From the NCBI GenBank assembly GCA_037954325.1, contig JBBMNZ010000030.1:3867001-3931000 (forward strand): 64,000 nt of DNA, in the 5' to 3' direction. Position 1 is the stretch's first letter, and each line of letters opens with the position of its first letter. Made by a program: the position numbers and the translations under genes. Below the pieces are notes generated by a model. It made no database searches and was not told the origin of the DNA. It worked only from the letters and a program-made list of their open reading frames with translations. Of this stretch, positions 1 to 10,941 are shown piece after piece. Origin of the DNA: Fistularia commersonii. Lineage: Eukaryota > Chordata > Actinopteri > Syngnathiformes > Fistulariidae.

Positions 1-450
1 TTGGTCAAGTGTGGTAACGTGGTATTAGCTCCCAAACGTGCATGTCCTGTCAGTGTTCCTGGCATAAGATAAACTTCGCCATAGGGGAAGTTCTTCCGTC
101 ACAGCAGCGTAACTGTTATAGTATCAATAAAAATGAATTTAAATATAAATAGAGAGACAATTAGAAGATAGCAAAAGACATCTTCAAATGAACAGCTGAG
201 AGAACAACAACAACATCAAGGATGAATTGGGAAAAAAAAAAAAAAGAAACCGTATGGGTGAAAATACACAACGAAAACGACGACAACAAGGATGGGAACA
301 TAAAAAAAATAGACAAAAATGGTCAGGATGTGAATGGGCTGAGAGCAATAAGGATACAATAGAGAGTCGGGCATACGTGTTGTCGCATTTTTATGTTGGG
401 TTTGAATTTTGACCTTCTTCTTGTTACCTCAAGCCGTGCAATTGATGTGC
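1..450. other. non-coding stretch, no gene seen
   Basis: AT-rich DNA with short A runs. Positions about 104-150 (starting GCAGCGTAACTGTTATA) resemble 61480-61525 (GCAGCGTAACAGTTATA, then a similar AATTTAAAT-rich stretch), so this edge probably carries a dispersed repeat that I cannot name. No convincing exon or RNA gene. Confidence 0.5.
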
Positions 451-471
451 CGTCACCGACGCCCCGCTAAG

Positions 472-525
472 CCCCGTGCACCCCGTGCACCCCGTGCACC
501 CCGTGCACCCCGTGCACCCCACGCG
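472..525. repeat. 9-bp minisatellite (CCCCGTGCA)n
   Basis: Five exact head-to-tail copies of CCCCGTGCA followed by one degenerate copy (CCCCACGCG). Because 9 is a multiple of 3 the array stays open and reads Gly-Ala-Arg repeats on the minus strand, but nothing suggests it is translated. Confidence 0.95.
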
Positions 526-705
526 CCCTGAGCTCGGACCTGCGCTCCCGCGTAGCTCGAGATTAATGACAGCGCCTTCCCACGGCCGTGGGGTCGGGAA
601 TACGGCGAGCCGTTTGAAGCACCTCCAAGCATCTTGATCTTTGTTCCATTAATCTTGCATTGTTTTCTCACATGAACACACGGAGAAAGACATAATCGTC
701 CTGTC

Positions 706-708
<3 letters not shown>

Positions 709-736
<28 letters not shown>
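709..736. repeat. (CA)n microsatellite
   Basis: Pure CA run of about 14 units. Confidence 0.97.
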
Positions 737-739
<3 letters not shown>

Positions 740-1979
740 GCATTTAACCACTGCAGCACGAAGAAAGTACAGCCTAACAAACAAAAGGAAAAAAAAAAAA
801 AAAAAACAACAACTCCAGTCCATTTAAACCTAAATTAAACATTCTATCATGCTTTAAGCAAATATGTTCAGAAATATTTTCCCTTTCTGAAACGTTGCAA
901 CGATTATCGGATTATCGTTCCATGTTTTGTTTTGGTGGATCTGGACTGGAGATTTAAAATTCCAAACAGATCGGATAAAAGGATGCTTTGAAGTTGGATG
1001 AATGTTTCACTTTGTTTCTCCTTTACTCCGTCTTTCCCTCACGAGTTTCTTCCCCCTTTTCTCTCTTTTTTTTTTTTTTGTTTTGCTTCATATCAGCCCT
1101 CATGCTGGTCTCAGCGTTTTTTTTTTTTTTAGTTGGGCAGCATTTGGTCCAGATACTGTATCTTTCCAAATGGGTGTGGGGTGTTCTTGCACAGAACTGG
1201 CAACCTCAGATGGGAAAAGAGATCCCATCAGATCCTCAGTCTCTTGTTTTGCACGTTTTCTGTCAGTTTTTAAAACGACGAGACCGAAAAAAAACCCGTC
1301 CGATTTGGTGATTTTTAATCTTTGGAAGCAACACGTTCCCTTTTTTTTTTTTTCTTTTTCTTCCTCCAGTGATTTTCCCAGCAGATTTCACCGTGGGCGT
1401 GCCTGAATGGCAACAAATTCTAGCATCCTCGCGATGATTACGTTCAATTAAAAAAAGGATTTTGGAAACGAAGATCACCAGAAAGATATCGTCAGAAAAC
1501 AAGTCATGCGGACTTCTTTTGTTCCCTTCGCTCCTCCGTCGCCATACCACCTGATTTTCTCGCGCATGTGTTGCGGTACTGACGCTAATTGACCGTTCTT
1601 CAAACATCCCATAACCTAAATCTTGTCTCTAAGACGACATAATTGAATTCCACAGTTAGATTACTTAACAAAATGCCGCCTGGAATGAAGTATACATGCA
1701 AACGTAAACATCGCCCATGCAAGCGCTCACATCTGCTTAGTCACTTTTCCAGTTGGCATGTTTCTCCAGATGAAGTAAATAATAAGGAACACCAACGTAG
1801 AAACAAAGTAACGTTCGTGCACGTGTGTTTATATGTGTGTGTGTGTGTGGGTGTACCAGCTAGCGTTGATTGTTTCTGCAGTTAATGATGGAACTATTAA
1901 ATTAATTAAAAGACACATTCGGCAGTCATGCTTTGCTGAGACGGATGCAAACATATGAAGTGCATGCTACTACAAAATG
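740..1979. other. non-coding stretch, no gene seen
   Basis: Poly-A at about 790-805, poly-T runs near 1067-1078, 1119-1130 and 1341-1351, and a short TG run near 1838. The open frames between 988 and 1607 are pushed open by T/A homopolymers (Phe- or Lys-rich readings), overlap each other on both strands, and show no domain. Confidence 0.6.
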
Positions 1980-2023
1980 CACACACACACACACACGCAC
2001 ACACACACACACACACACACACC
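1980..2023. repeat. (CA)n microsatellite
   Basis: CA run with a single CG interruption near 1996. Confidence 0.97.
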
Positions 2024-2122
2024 CACTACGTAATTTGTTAAGAATGCTCACATTAGCAAAAGAAAAATGCTTGTATTTGCTTCCAAATTTATTGCCCTTT
2101 GCTTCTGACCCACCCGCCCCCT

Positions 2123-2123
<1 letters not shown>

Positions 2124-2167
<44 letters not shown>
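2124..2167. repeat. (CA)n microsatellite
   Basis: Pure CA run of about 21 units, 100 bp from the previous CA tract and in the same orientation. Confidence 0.97.
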
Positions 2168-2168
<1 letters not shown>

Positions 2169-2519
2169 CCCCACTTCCCTCGAGAGAATCATTACTCTTT
2201 AATTGTATTTGCGGAGGCTGATGTACTGTTCATGGGATGGAAAAGTTCCTATTCTGCGTGTGTGGTCCCGAGCTACAGAAGATGACAGATATACCGAGGG
2301 TCCGGTCCGGTGCCAGCAGCTTTTTACTTGAAGGCTCGGCTTGTTTCCACGGTAACACCTGATGAGAGGTGATGAATGAATGAACGCGCCGGTGTTGTTC
2401 ATTAACACTGATAACACCCGTCATGATGGAACTTGCGTTTAAGGATCAGCTGGGATTTGAATTATGATGCTAATGATATTAGTCTGAAAGGCTGAGTCCG
2501 CCATCCGAGACCCCACGGA

Positions 2520-2522
2520 TGT

Positions 2523-2563
<41 letters not shown>

Positions 2564-2574
2564 TGTGTGTGTGA
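2520..2574. repeat. (TG)n microsatellite
   Basis: TG run with two GA interruptions. It is followed at 2719 by a CA run on the same strand, so the two are inverted repeats about 145 bp apart. Confidence 0.97.
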
Positions 2575-2715
2575 CGGGGGTTTACATGCATGCAGCCCTT
2601 AAAAAGCTAAGCTCATTCTATCAGAAGAGTACATTAAATGCAATTTTACCCCATAAAGAATTCAGAGTCTGCAAATGTAAGACTAATGTATTTAATAAAC
2701 CATCTGAATTATGGT

Positions 2716-2718
<3 letters not shown>

Positions 2719-2764
<46 letters not shown>
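2719..2764. repeat. (CA)n microsatellite
   Basis: Pure CA run of about 23 units; inverted partner of the TG tract at 2520-2574. Confidence 0.97.
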
Positions 2765-2767
<3 letters not shown>

Positions 2768-2769
2768 CT

Positions 2770-3511
2770 TCCTTATTGAGCTTCAAAGCACTGTCATTGT
2801 AATATTTCAATCAATATCGGAAACACGATCGGTGCGTCTGAGTCGACGCAGACTTGGGGATTCGGGATCAAACAGCCGACCCGACGGCGAGATGTAAATA
2901 AAAGGCCCGTGAGCAATAAATAGAAAAAAAAAAATCAGAATAAAGTTCCCCGGGTAGACATTGCACGAGAACGTCGGATCATGGGGAAATCAGAGAAAAG
3001 CAGTCACGTCACCGAAAACGGGCCAGAGAGTCGAATGTTTTTCATTTTGACTTGGAAGGGTGACTTTTTTTTTGTTCGCCCTCCTCCTCCCCCCTTCAAA
3101 AAGACAAGTGCCTGGAAGATTTATCGTTGAGCCCCGATATTAGTTATCCTGACAGTCATAAGAAGAGGGAGTCCTCCTCTTCGTGTGTCGCGCGGCGAGA
3201 AAGCAGAAATAAAAAAAAAAAAAAAGAAACAAAACGGCGTAGCCATAAACCTCAGAAGAAAAGCCCGAATCCATTTTCGAGCTCAAAGGTTTTCGGGCCA
3301 CGAAGTAGCAGTAATGGTAGATTTAAACAATGATTCATGGCGTGGTAATGATTCATTTATCCTTCCCAACACACACGCGAGTAAAATGTTGAGCCCTAAT
3401 AAATCCCGGGGGGTGCGCGTGCGTGCCAGCCGGCAGTCACGCCACGCACCCACACGTAAACGCTTTCGAAAAGTATAATAAATGGAGCTCTTTGGTGCAC
3501 CTTTAAATTAA
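2770..3511. other. non-coding stretch, no gene seen
   Basis: Mixed-composition DNA with A runs near 2923 and 3212. Short overlapping open frames (3127-3478) share no recognisable domain and contain A-run-derived Lys stretches. Confidence 0.5.
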
Positions 3512-3534
3512 ACACACACACACACACACACACA
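3512..3534. repeat. (CA)n microsatellite
   Basis: Pure CA run of about 11 units. Confidence 0.95.
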
Positions 3535-3897
3535 TACCGGTTTGTGTTTGCACTCTCTCCCGGCGCGTATCGCTGATTATCATTCACGTCCGCGTTTCCC
3601 CGTCTGTAATTTGCACGAGGGCAGGCCGCTAAAAGCCTGCACGGAGCGCGCTGACCTGCAACCCCGTTAATGACAGGCGGCGGCGAAACGTAATGGCGGT
3701 CGGAGACGTCGGGGATAAGCTGAAAAAAAAAAAAAGAAACTTCTGGAAAAACGTCGGACGCCTTTAAGGTCGGGGTTGTTTGCCGAGGGTCCGAAAGGTC
3801 AGTGACTTCTGCATGGTAAAGAAAGTGTGTTTGTGTGTGTGTGTGTGCCTGTATGAGTCATTTAAACTCATGGCCATTTTAGTGTAACGGTCTAAAT

Positions 3898-4110
3898 CAG
3901 GAGTGGGCAATTATTTTGGCTGTTGCGCCACAATTCTTATTCAATTTTTATGCGCTGGCCAGCAAGGTATCATGTAAAATGAACAAAATAAAAACAGCAA
4001 ATTAAATATTTAAATGTTTTATTTCAACTTTAAAATCATTAATTATGATAGAATTGTACCGACATATGTATGTTATCATCCATGCAAATTAAACTGAAAG
4101 GGAAAAAAAA
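3898..4110 (+). mobile_element. hAT-type element, left-end fragment
   Basis: Begins CAGGAGTGGGCAATTATTTT. This matches, in reverse complement, the ends of the repeats near 48690, 49105 and 49540 (AATAATTGCCCACCCC). The first ~210 bp continue the similarity (ATTTAAATGTTTTATTTCAA and relatives). CAGGG-type ends with GGGCAA are typical of fish hAT elements. No matching right end or 8-bp duplication was found, so this copy is truncated; no transposase frame. Confidence 0.6.
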
Positions 4111-4685
4111 AATCTAAATTCGATATGGATTGGAAATACTGATCAAAATATTCAAAGAAAATAGTTAAGAAAGCAAAAGGGGCCGTTCCGGTCCTGGTCT
4201 GGTCTGAACGGGTCCCCTCCTGGACCCCCTCCCTCTGATCAGAACACATTTGAAATGCGTGAAAAGGAAAAACGGCCTCCGAACACCTTCAAATTACCGC
4301 CGCTCTGCCTCATTTGTCCTGTTGTACCTTTTCGTCCGTCTCCGGTCGCCATGGCGATATACATTATCGCTGACCTTTTCACACAAAGCATCCTTTTACA
4401 AAGGCGGACGCTTCTTCCCGCAAATCCGACCCGCGGTTTGTCATCGTTCCCCCGTTAATGTAGCATCGCAACATGAATTTCCACGCAGATGAGCTCGTCG
4501 CACCGAATCAGATGAGCGCCGGGGATCAAACTAAATCTAAACCCAGGTTCGATCGACATATCCATCGATCGATTGACCTATTGATCTATCGATGCGTCGA
4601 GCTGCAGGAGATTCGCATTCCCCCACCATTTGAATTCTTAATTTGCTGCAAATGATAGAGTGTAGCTTATGCACATGCAGCACAT

Positions 4686-4688
<3 letters not shown>
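4111..4688. other. non-coding stretch, no gene seen
   Basis: Unique-looking DNA with a short GATC/ATCGAT-rich patch at 4548-4600. No exon or RNA supported. Confidence 0.5.

Positions 4689-4742
<54 letters not shown>
4689..4742. repeat. (AC)n microsatellite
   Basis: Pure AC run of about 27 units. Confidence 0.98.
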
Positions 4743-4746
<4 letters not shown>

Positions 4747-4906
4747 ATGTGCACGTGGCAGAGCTGCTCCTCGGTTAAATTTAACTGTTAAGGATCTGTC
4801 CTCTGTCAGCCTCTTAATTCTGTCCCTCTCATTCTTTCTCTCAAGAAATATCAGTAATTATTCTGGCTGCTCCCCCAAATACTCAGCCTGGAATTGAATT
4901 TAGCTA

Positions 4907-4908
<2 letters not shown>

Positions 4909-4941
<33 letters not shown>
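4909..4941. repeat. (TG)n microsatellite
   Basis: Pure TG run of about 16 units. Confidence 0.97.
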
Positions 4942-4942
<1 letters not shown>

Positions 4943-5092
4943 AGTTGTCTAGAGTGTGTATTTCTTCCACAGTGTAACTGCTTGTTAAACCATTTCAAAA
5001 GCAGGTGCAGTTTGTCTGAATGACTTCTCTGTTCTGAGAAGCTAACTGCCTTAACCTGCCAACCTACATGTGTGTATTTTTTGTGCGAGCTG

Positions 5093-5121
5093 GTGTGTGT
5101 GTGTGTGTGTGCGCGTGTGTG
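5093..5121. repeat. (TG)n microsatellite, interrupted
   Basis: TG run with GCGC interruptions. Confidence 0.9.
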
Positions 5122-5240
5122 GGTGCCTGCATAATGAGGGTGACGTCAGTCATCATGCCTGACAGCTCGCTTCCTGAAAACACACCTAAGAAAACACACT
5201 GCCATGCACATGTGTGCACACAGCTCCTTACTCACCCTCT

Positions 5241-5262
5241 GTGTGTGTGTGTGTGTGTGTGT
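5241..5262. repeat. (GT)n microsatellite
   Basis: Pure GT run of about 11 units. Confidence 0.95.
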
Positions 5263-5269
5263 TTTCACT

Positions 5270-6090
5270 GGGAACATAAGCACACGTAGCAGAAACAGCC
5301 AGCTCTTTTTTTTTTTTTTCCGAAAAACAACACACACACCTCATGGCGACGGCCGACGAAATGCTGATGTCCCCGGAGAGTCGACGACTTGGTCAACAAA
5401 CAGGGGAAGATCTAAAGTTCCAGACTTCATGATAGTCATAATAAACTCAGTCATGATAAGTATGAGCCTCGCAGCCTCTGGAACAACCCAATACTAAAGC
5501 AACAAATAATCACGTGTGTTATTTAACACGCTTTCCTTGTACGTGTCCATGCGATACCACCTGCCAGCGTGTGTCGCTTTCAAGTTTCCCTCAGTGGAAG
5601 ACCTACCGGGAAGACTTTGGGAAGTTTAATTCCCCCCGAGTAGGAAGGGTTTATGAGAAGATGCCCGGATGAGGGCGAGCTGAGCGCTCCCGCTGAGGAA
5701 GGGTGACGGTGTGTGTGAAAGCGGAAAGGGGGGTCCCGAGTTTCACAAAAAAATACATGAAATCTTTCTGACCTCATGCCATAATCCTGAAAATTAACTT
5801 ACTCTAATCAGATACCGCGGTACTTCCCTTTGCTGCTTTTCTCACTATTTATTCCTGTATATTGGTAAACAAGAGAGATAATACTCTTACATATCAGAGT
5901 TCATTTATTTTATTTATTTTTTACATGCATTTTTAGCTTGTCTTGTCCTTGCATGTCTTGCTGCCGCAATGAAAAATTTTCCCAAGTGTGGGATCATTAA
6001 ATTACATCTCATCTCATTTTAAAAACTGAATTGTTCATTCATTCTTATTACCGCTTATACCGGAGAGGCAGGGCTCCACCAGTTGATCAC
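5270..6090. other. non-coding stretch, no gene seen
   Basis: A T run at 5306-5320, then unique-looking DNA. Near 6090-6125 the text becomes the reverse complement of the ~40-bp minisatellite unit seen at 46.2 kb (CATTCACCCTCTCATTCA), which is where the next hAT element inserted. Confidence 0.5.
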
Positions 6091-6133
6091 ATAGAGCTGC
6101 CTGACCATTCACCCTCTCATTCAGGTTATATAG

Positions 6134-6858
6134 CAGAGGTGTCAAACTGTGGCCCGCGGGCCAAATTTGGCCCGCAGTGTAATAATATTTGGCCCCGAAG
6201 CCATACCAAATGACTTTTAGAGCCGGCCCGACGGGATAGTCTACAGTGCATGTATCGCTAATTCTACAAATCCCAGAATTTTCCGCTGGTGCTTTGGCCC
6301 AAAAACCACAACAGGACCCATAAACACCCTCTCCTCTGTGTACAGTAGTCATAGCGACCTTATGCTAATACTAGCACCCTGCTACTTTGGCAGAAAACAG
6401 GATTTTGCATGTGTGCAATATGAAGTTATATATTGTATAGTATTAACCCTTGTGTTGCCTTGCGGGTCAAAAGTGACCCACTACCATGTTTAGCTGTAGA
6501 AAAAACACTTTAACTTATTTTTTTCCAACTTGAAATTTTATGACTTTTCCTAAAGAGACCCCATAATTAGAAAAAGTGATACTTCTTTTTTGTTTATGCT
6601 TCCATGTGGGCTGTACAACACTAGGGTACAAAGATTGTCTTATGGGTCATTTTTGACCCGTAGGACAAGGGGAGTAAACACAATGTTAAGATCGCACAAG
6701 GGTTAAGCTATGTTTGTTCCATACTTAGTTTTTAGGCAAAACTTGTTTCATTGTTATATCGGGAGGAAGATTTTTTTTCCATAAATATCAATGTTGGCCC
6801 ACAGCTTTGTCCCAGTTTTGAATTTTGGCCCACTGTGTATTTGAGTTTGACACAGCTG
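6134..6858. mobile_element. complete non-autonomous hAT-type element
   Basis: The element starts CAGAGGTGTCAAACTGTGGC and ends GAGTTTGACACAGCTG, giving imperfect terminal inverted repeats with the GTCAAACT core. It is flanked by a perfect 8-bp duplication, TTATATAG, at 6126-6133 and 6859-6866, which is the hAT signature. GGCCCGCGGGCC near the left end is typical of fish and mammal hAT families. No transposase frame survives. A TTAA-flanked element sits inside it at 6447-6702. The insertion point lies in a reverse-complement unit of the ~40-bp minisatellite. Confidence 0.9.
6447..6702. mobile_element. TTAA-flanked piggyBac-like MITE, nested in a hAT element
   Basis: A 256-bp insert flanked by TTAA at 6443-6446 and 6703-6706. 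Its ends are CCCTTGTG and CACAAGGG, exact 8-bp inverted repeats. Sub-terminal motifs GCGGGTCAAAAGTGACCC and GGGTCATTTTTGACCCG form a second inverted pair. TTAA duplication with CCC...GGG ends fits piggyBac-type non-autonomous elements. There is no coding capacity. It must be younger than its hAT host. Confidence 0.8.
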
Positions 6859-7494
6859 TTATATAGCATTATGCAACCATTCACCCTGTCATTCACACAC
6901 CGTACAGAGAGGTACAACCAGTCATCCATTCACACAGCTGGGCGATCAAGGGCACACACTTTTTTGCGAGCTTTCGAGCTACTCTTAAAATGTCCTAATC
7001 AAAAAGGCCATACCCTCTCTCCCTCTATATATATATTGTATATATATATTTTTATATATACACGCACACACACCAAGTATCGTATCTAAACTATGTTTTA
7101 TTTTCCTTGCATAACAGCATGAACATGCATGGCACATTACAGTTGTGTACATTTTTGGCCATTTCCGTACTCTGATGACGTCTTGCACTGAATGGACTCG
7201 GTCATCTAACAGGTGGCCGAGCTCCACACACACTTCTAAATGTCCATCAATCGCGTGTTGGGATCGAGATCTTGGATTGGCTGCACCGTATGTCAATCGA
7301 GCGCGTCGACACCGCAGTGGGGATGGATGATAGGCTAACAGCTATTTTTAATGACATATCTACCCACGCTAATTGTACTGCAGTGTATTCTGTGGCTCGC
7401 CGTGGAGTTATTTTTTGTACGTTACGTACAAAAATCCACCCGTGTTGCCTCTGCGATCGACCGGTAGATCAAGATCGAACCCGCAGACACGTGG

Positions 7495-7580
7495 AAAAAC
7501 GTGGATGCACCGCACAGAAAAAGACCTCCTTGTGGGAATCCAACCGGAGACCTTCTCTCTGTGCACCACTGGGAAATGTT
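7495..7580 (-). repeat. fragment of dispersed fish repeat (SINE-like, 'GAATCCAACC' type)
   Basis: GACCTCCTTGTGGGAATCCA with the following ACCGGAGACCTTCT matches the reverse of the 'TTGGATTCCC' segment shared with 23560-23660, 45000-45125 and others in this window. Class uncertain. Confidence 0.5.
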
Positions 7581-7849
7581 TTTTTTTTTTTTGGAAAAAG
7601 GAAAAAAAAAGGCTCTGAACAGAGAGACGGGTGGGTGCACGGCGACACTGTCAGACGCATTCGAGGCGTAATGGGTACAAGAGCTGTGGAGAAGAGGAAG
7701 AGGAAGAGGGGGAGGAGGAAGAACCCGTGCTGGGGGTTCCCTGCGCCTCGGCTGCTCTCATTGTAAATACCCTTGTTTTAAAGAAAAAGAAAGTGAAATT
7801 CATTTCTCACACGGATGGGAACAGGCAAGTCGGATTTCATTAAAATACC

Positions 7850-7851
<2 letters not shown>

Positions 7852-7883
<32 letters not shown>
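7852..7883. repeat. (GT)n microsatellite
   Basis: Pure GT run of about 15 units. Confidence 0.97.
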
Positions 7884-7886
<3 letters not shown>

Positions 7887-7986
7887 TGACAAAGAGCGAG
7901 AGAGACGGTGAATGAGAGAAAAAGAGAACGAGGGCAAAACAAACAAAAAATTCTCATAACCTGAAATAATTTCTTCCACTCCCATA

Positions 7987-8066
7987 GTGTGTGTGTGTGC
8001 GTGTGTGTGTGCGCGCGCGTGTGTGTGTGTGTGTGTGTGTGTGCGTGTGTGTGTGTGTGTGTGTGC
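7987..8066. repeat. (GT)n microsatellite with GC-rich interruptions
   Basis: About 80 bp of GT interrupted by a GCGCGCGC patch (8011-8018), an alternating purine-pyrimidine tract throughout. The Thr-His frames of 140-204 codons on the minus strand here are artefacts of this run. Confidence 0.95.
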
Positions 8067-8219
8067 ATGGCGGTGTACTGATGGAAGCTGAATTTGAGCA
8101 GACAGGCTGCCACTGCTTTGACAGCCGGCCGGACGGAGAGGGAAAACAGGAATATGTATAAGAAATGGGAGATAGGCGAAGGGGAGGGATGGAGAAACTG
8201 AAATTTGCAACTGGAAAGA

Positions 8220-8256
8220 AAGAGAGAGAGAGAGAGAGAAAGAAAGAGTGAGAGAG
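8220..8256. repeat. (GA)n purine tract
   Basis: AG run followed by AAAG/AGAG variation. Confidence 0.9.
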
Positions 8257-8439
8257 GAGACATCCAAGCCTTGTGTTCATTCTCAGCCAGATGCATTTCA
8301 AAGCATCCACTTCTCTCGAGCTGCAGAACCCGAATGTCCTTCGCCAAACTTTTCCCCTCCTGTGATTTTGAAACAAAAGTAAAGCGCTGCAATAAGTCCT
8401 CCCCTCCGTCCCTCCCCGACCCGCCCCGTCCCGACGATG

Positions 8440-8690
8440 ATAATCTTCGGTTTAATTGAACCTGTGCGAGAGCGGTGTTGATTTATCCTAATGGTCATTT
8501 AGGAGGCTGTAATTTGCGACGAGTTCCACCGGCAGGGCCGGATAATTACACGGCTGCAGTAACTGATGTGGGATGCGGGGGTACGAAGACAATCACCGAC
8601 GGTTGATGGGGCCTGACATTATGGGCTGTCACCGAGTCCCGAATCCCCAGCTGTTTTGTCAACGCTTAGAAAAAGGATGTAGAGAGTTGT
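8440..8690. other. unique non-repetitive block, possible conserved non-coding element
   Basis: No microsatellite, TE end or open frame. It contains several homeodomain-type cores (TAATTGAA, TAATTACA, TAATGGTCATTTA). That is suggestive only; conservation cannot be judged from one sequence. Confidence 0.25.
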
Positions 8691-8950
8691 CACGGTTGAA
8701 TCCGGCAAAAAAACCTGCGGCTACTTTGCGGTGAGAAAACAATCACGCTGCTGTTGTCTCTAAACAATGAGATAACTGACCTCTGAACTAAACTGGAAAC
8801 ACATAAAAAATAAAATAAAAAAAAAAAGTGAAACGTGAGAAATATCTTTTTGATTCTTCTGCATGTCCAGAACATATGGAGATATTGTTTTTTGGATGTC
8901 TCCATATGTGGCCCTGTGATGGACAGCTGCCAGGCTGAAGGATGAGTAGC

Positions 8951-8983
8951 ATGAATGAATAAATGAATGAACGAATGAATGAT
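8951..8983. repeat. (GAAT)n tetranucleotide repeat
   Basis: About eight imperfect GAAT units (ATGAATGAATAAATGAATGA). Confidence 0.9.
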
Positions 8984-9177
8984 GCTCAACCCGAGCTTTT
9001 CTAAAGAAAGCTAAATTAATCCTTAGGGTTGAGTTTTGCCTGCGTTCTACTTTCATAGTTGGCAATTTTGCCTTGGCGCTAAAGCATCACAAACGATTTA
9101 ATATGAAATCATCAAATATGTGGATGCTTTTTAAATCGTCCAACAACAGAAACAGGCCTAAGCCTAACCCTAGACCA

Positions 9178-9300
9178 GCCGGCAGGAACCTTTTTGAATG
9201 GGAGAGCCTGAAAAGCTAAATATGTCTAAATATATTTTACCGAGAGCCATATAGTACTTTTTATGTATATTAAATTTAATATGTCTTACTTTTAATGCAA
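9178..9300. mobile_element. degenerate hAT-type end
   Basis: GGCAGGAACCTTTTTGAATG and later GAGAGCCATATAG resemble the GGCAACCTTTT...GAGAGCCATA end of a widespread hAT family. No target duplication recognised. Confidence 0.35.
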
Positions 9301-9576
9301 CCTCCGGTGCTGCATGGATTTGTTTTGGATTTCGACGTGCCGCTTTATATCCGACCGTTTCATTGATGCAATTTTATCATTGCATGTTAGACGAACCGCA
9401 GATCCAAATGCAAATTCCTTTGTCCACGCACCCCGGAATGCACGGTAATGCATTTTCATTTTTTTCTTTTCGACAAAGTTCCATCATCCGTCCTGCAGGA
9501 AGCGAAGGGAAGGTACGACAGCGGGGCGTCAGCGCTGCTTTCGGAGTGATTCAGTAGCTATTTCCTCCATGTGCCC

Positions 9577-9595
9577 GGGGGGGGGGGGGGGGGGG
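9577..9595. repeat. (G)19 homopolymer
   Basis: Nineteen consecutive G residues. The length may vary or be miscounted by sequencing. Confidence 0.95.
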
Positions 9596-9599
9596 TGTT

Positions 9600-10060
9600 A
9601 GATGTTTAAGCGATATTAGCGTGTTTGATTGATGATCAACAACGCAGCAGCAGAAATCGAGATATACGCGCGATTCTTTACCCCGTGTTTCCATGCTAAT
9701 TATTCAAGCGCAGCCAAAGCTGTCCCGGCGTAGCGGTTAGCTGTAGCAGCAGGTCGTAGCACTTCAACTGTTTCTCGGATATCATACAGTTTTGCATAAT
9801 CGGTGTCCGGATATCTGCTATAAATACCGCATTTTTTATCACATTGCAGATGATCATAGGACAACTGAAGACGAGGATAGATAAATAAATCCCTCCAATA
9901 GGACGTTGAGTTTGAATCTGAGGAAATTATGTTTTTTACTCTGACAAAACACACACACGGATGACGATGATGTCTTTCCGCGTTTTGTTTCCTCACTCAG
10001 GGAACCATGCCATGCAGGGAACGCAGAATGTATCTCGCACACACACCCGGATTGCACTTT
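9600..10060. other. non-coding stretch, no gene seen
   Basis: Unique-looking DNA with no recognisable gene. Confidence 0.5.
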
Positions 10061-10064
10061 AAAT

Positions 10065-10265
10065 GGTAAATGATAAATGGTCTCCACTTATAAAGCACTT
10101 CACAGTAGACGGCGTCCACGCATCCGCACGCCCGAAGCGGCAGAACTACCTTGCAAGGCGCTAATCGGGACTCGTTTGGGGAGGACGAGCCGACGTTTTG
10201 AGCCGGCGTTTTGAACCGTCAACCTTGCGATCGGAGCGACGTCTGCCCCGCTAACTGAGCCGCAC
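10065..10265 (+). repeat. dispersed fish repeat ('AAATGGTCT...CACTTATA' type)
   Basis: AAATGGTAAATGATAAATGG then CTCCACTTATAAAGCACTT opens it; it closes with a TTTTGAACCGTCAACCTTGC / CCGCTAACTGAGCC segment. This is the layout of a very common teleost interspersed repeat. A shorter relative of its tail (AATCGACAACCTTCGGATCG) occurs at about 11690-11785. Class uncertain. Confidence 0.6.
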
Positions 10266-10360
10266 ATGCCTGAAAAATACCTTAAATAAAAGAAAAAAAA
10301 AAAATGTATGCAGTGTGATGCGGAAGCTAATTCAATAATCGTTTGATGGATGAGTTGTAG

Positions 10361-10388
10361 GTGTGTGTGTGTGTGTGTGTGTGTGTGA
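10361..10388. repeat. (GT)n microsatellite
   Basis: Pure GT run of about 14 units. Confidence 0.97.
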
Positions 10389-10941
10389 TGCAAACAGATA
10401 GAATACAGATAGAATGTGTGTTAATTTTCAAATGCGTGGAGTTTTATTGAAGCCCGTTTCGGTGTGTGGGTTGCAGAGAGAGGCCGGGCCGTCCTGGGGG
10501 GGCGTTAGCGCGCCGGGGTCCGCCTGTGATCGATGTTTCCGTGGGCGCGGGGCGAGGCGGGGTCAGCCTGTTGGATAATTCATCGCATACTCTTTTTATT
10601 GCATTGGACCAACACGGTCTCTCCACAGTGGTGATAACGTTTATTCTCTAAAAAGGCGTAAAGAGAGAACGTGATCACGAGGCGGTCGGGGCTCGGCGGC
10701 GATGAACCTTCGGTCGTACCGGTACAATTGTTCAACAAAGATCTTGTTACATCTCCAGGCCTACGATCGGAATCACAAAGAGAGGAACGGGTATCATTTT
10801 AAAGACCAGGAACTTGGTGGCAATGACACGTGTTGATGGGATGAACCTGAATTTGGCAGAATTGAAGCGCTGTGGCAGCAAACACCCGTTAAGTGGACGC
10901 GTTGTCAAGAAGAGCCGCTGCGATATTGTGAGGTTTTAATG

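Noticed and set aside
7778..8392. 204-codon minus-strand open frame, the longest in the window
   Set aside because: Its middle is poly-Thr-His from GT microsatellites, and three frames stay open over the same bases. No domain.
9160..9180. Telomere-like CTAACCCTA motif
   Set aside because: Only about one and a half units (CCTAAGCCTAACCCTAG); not an array.
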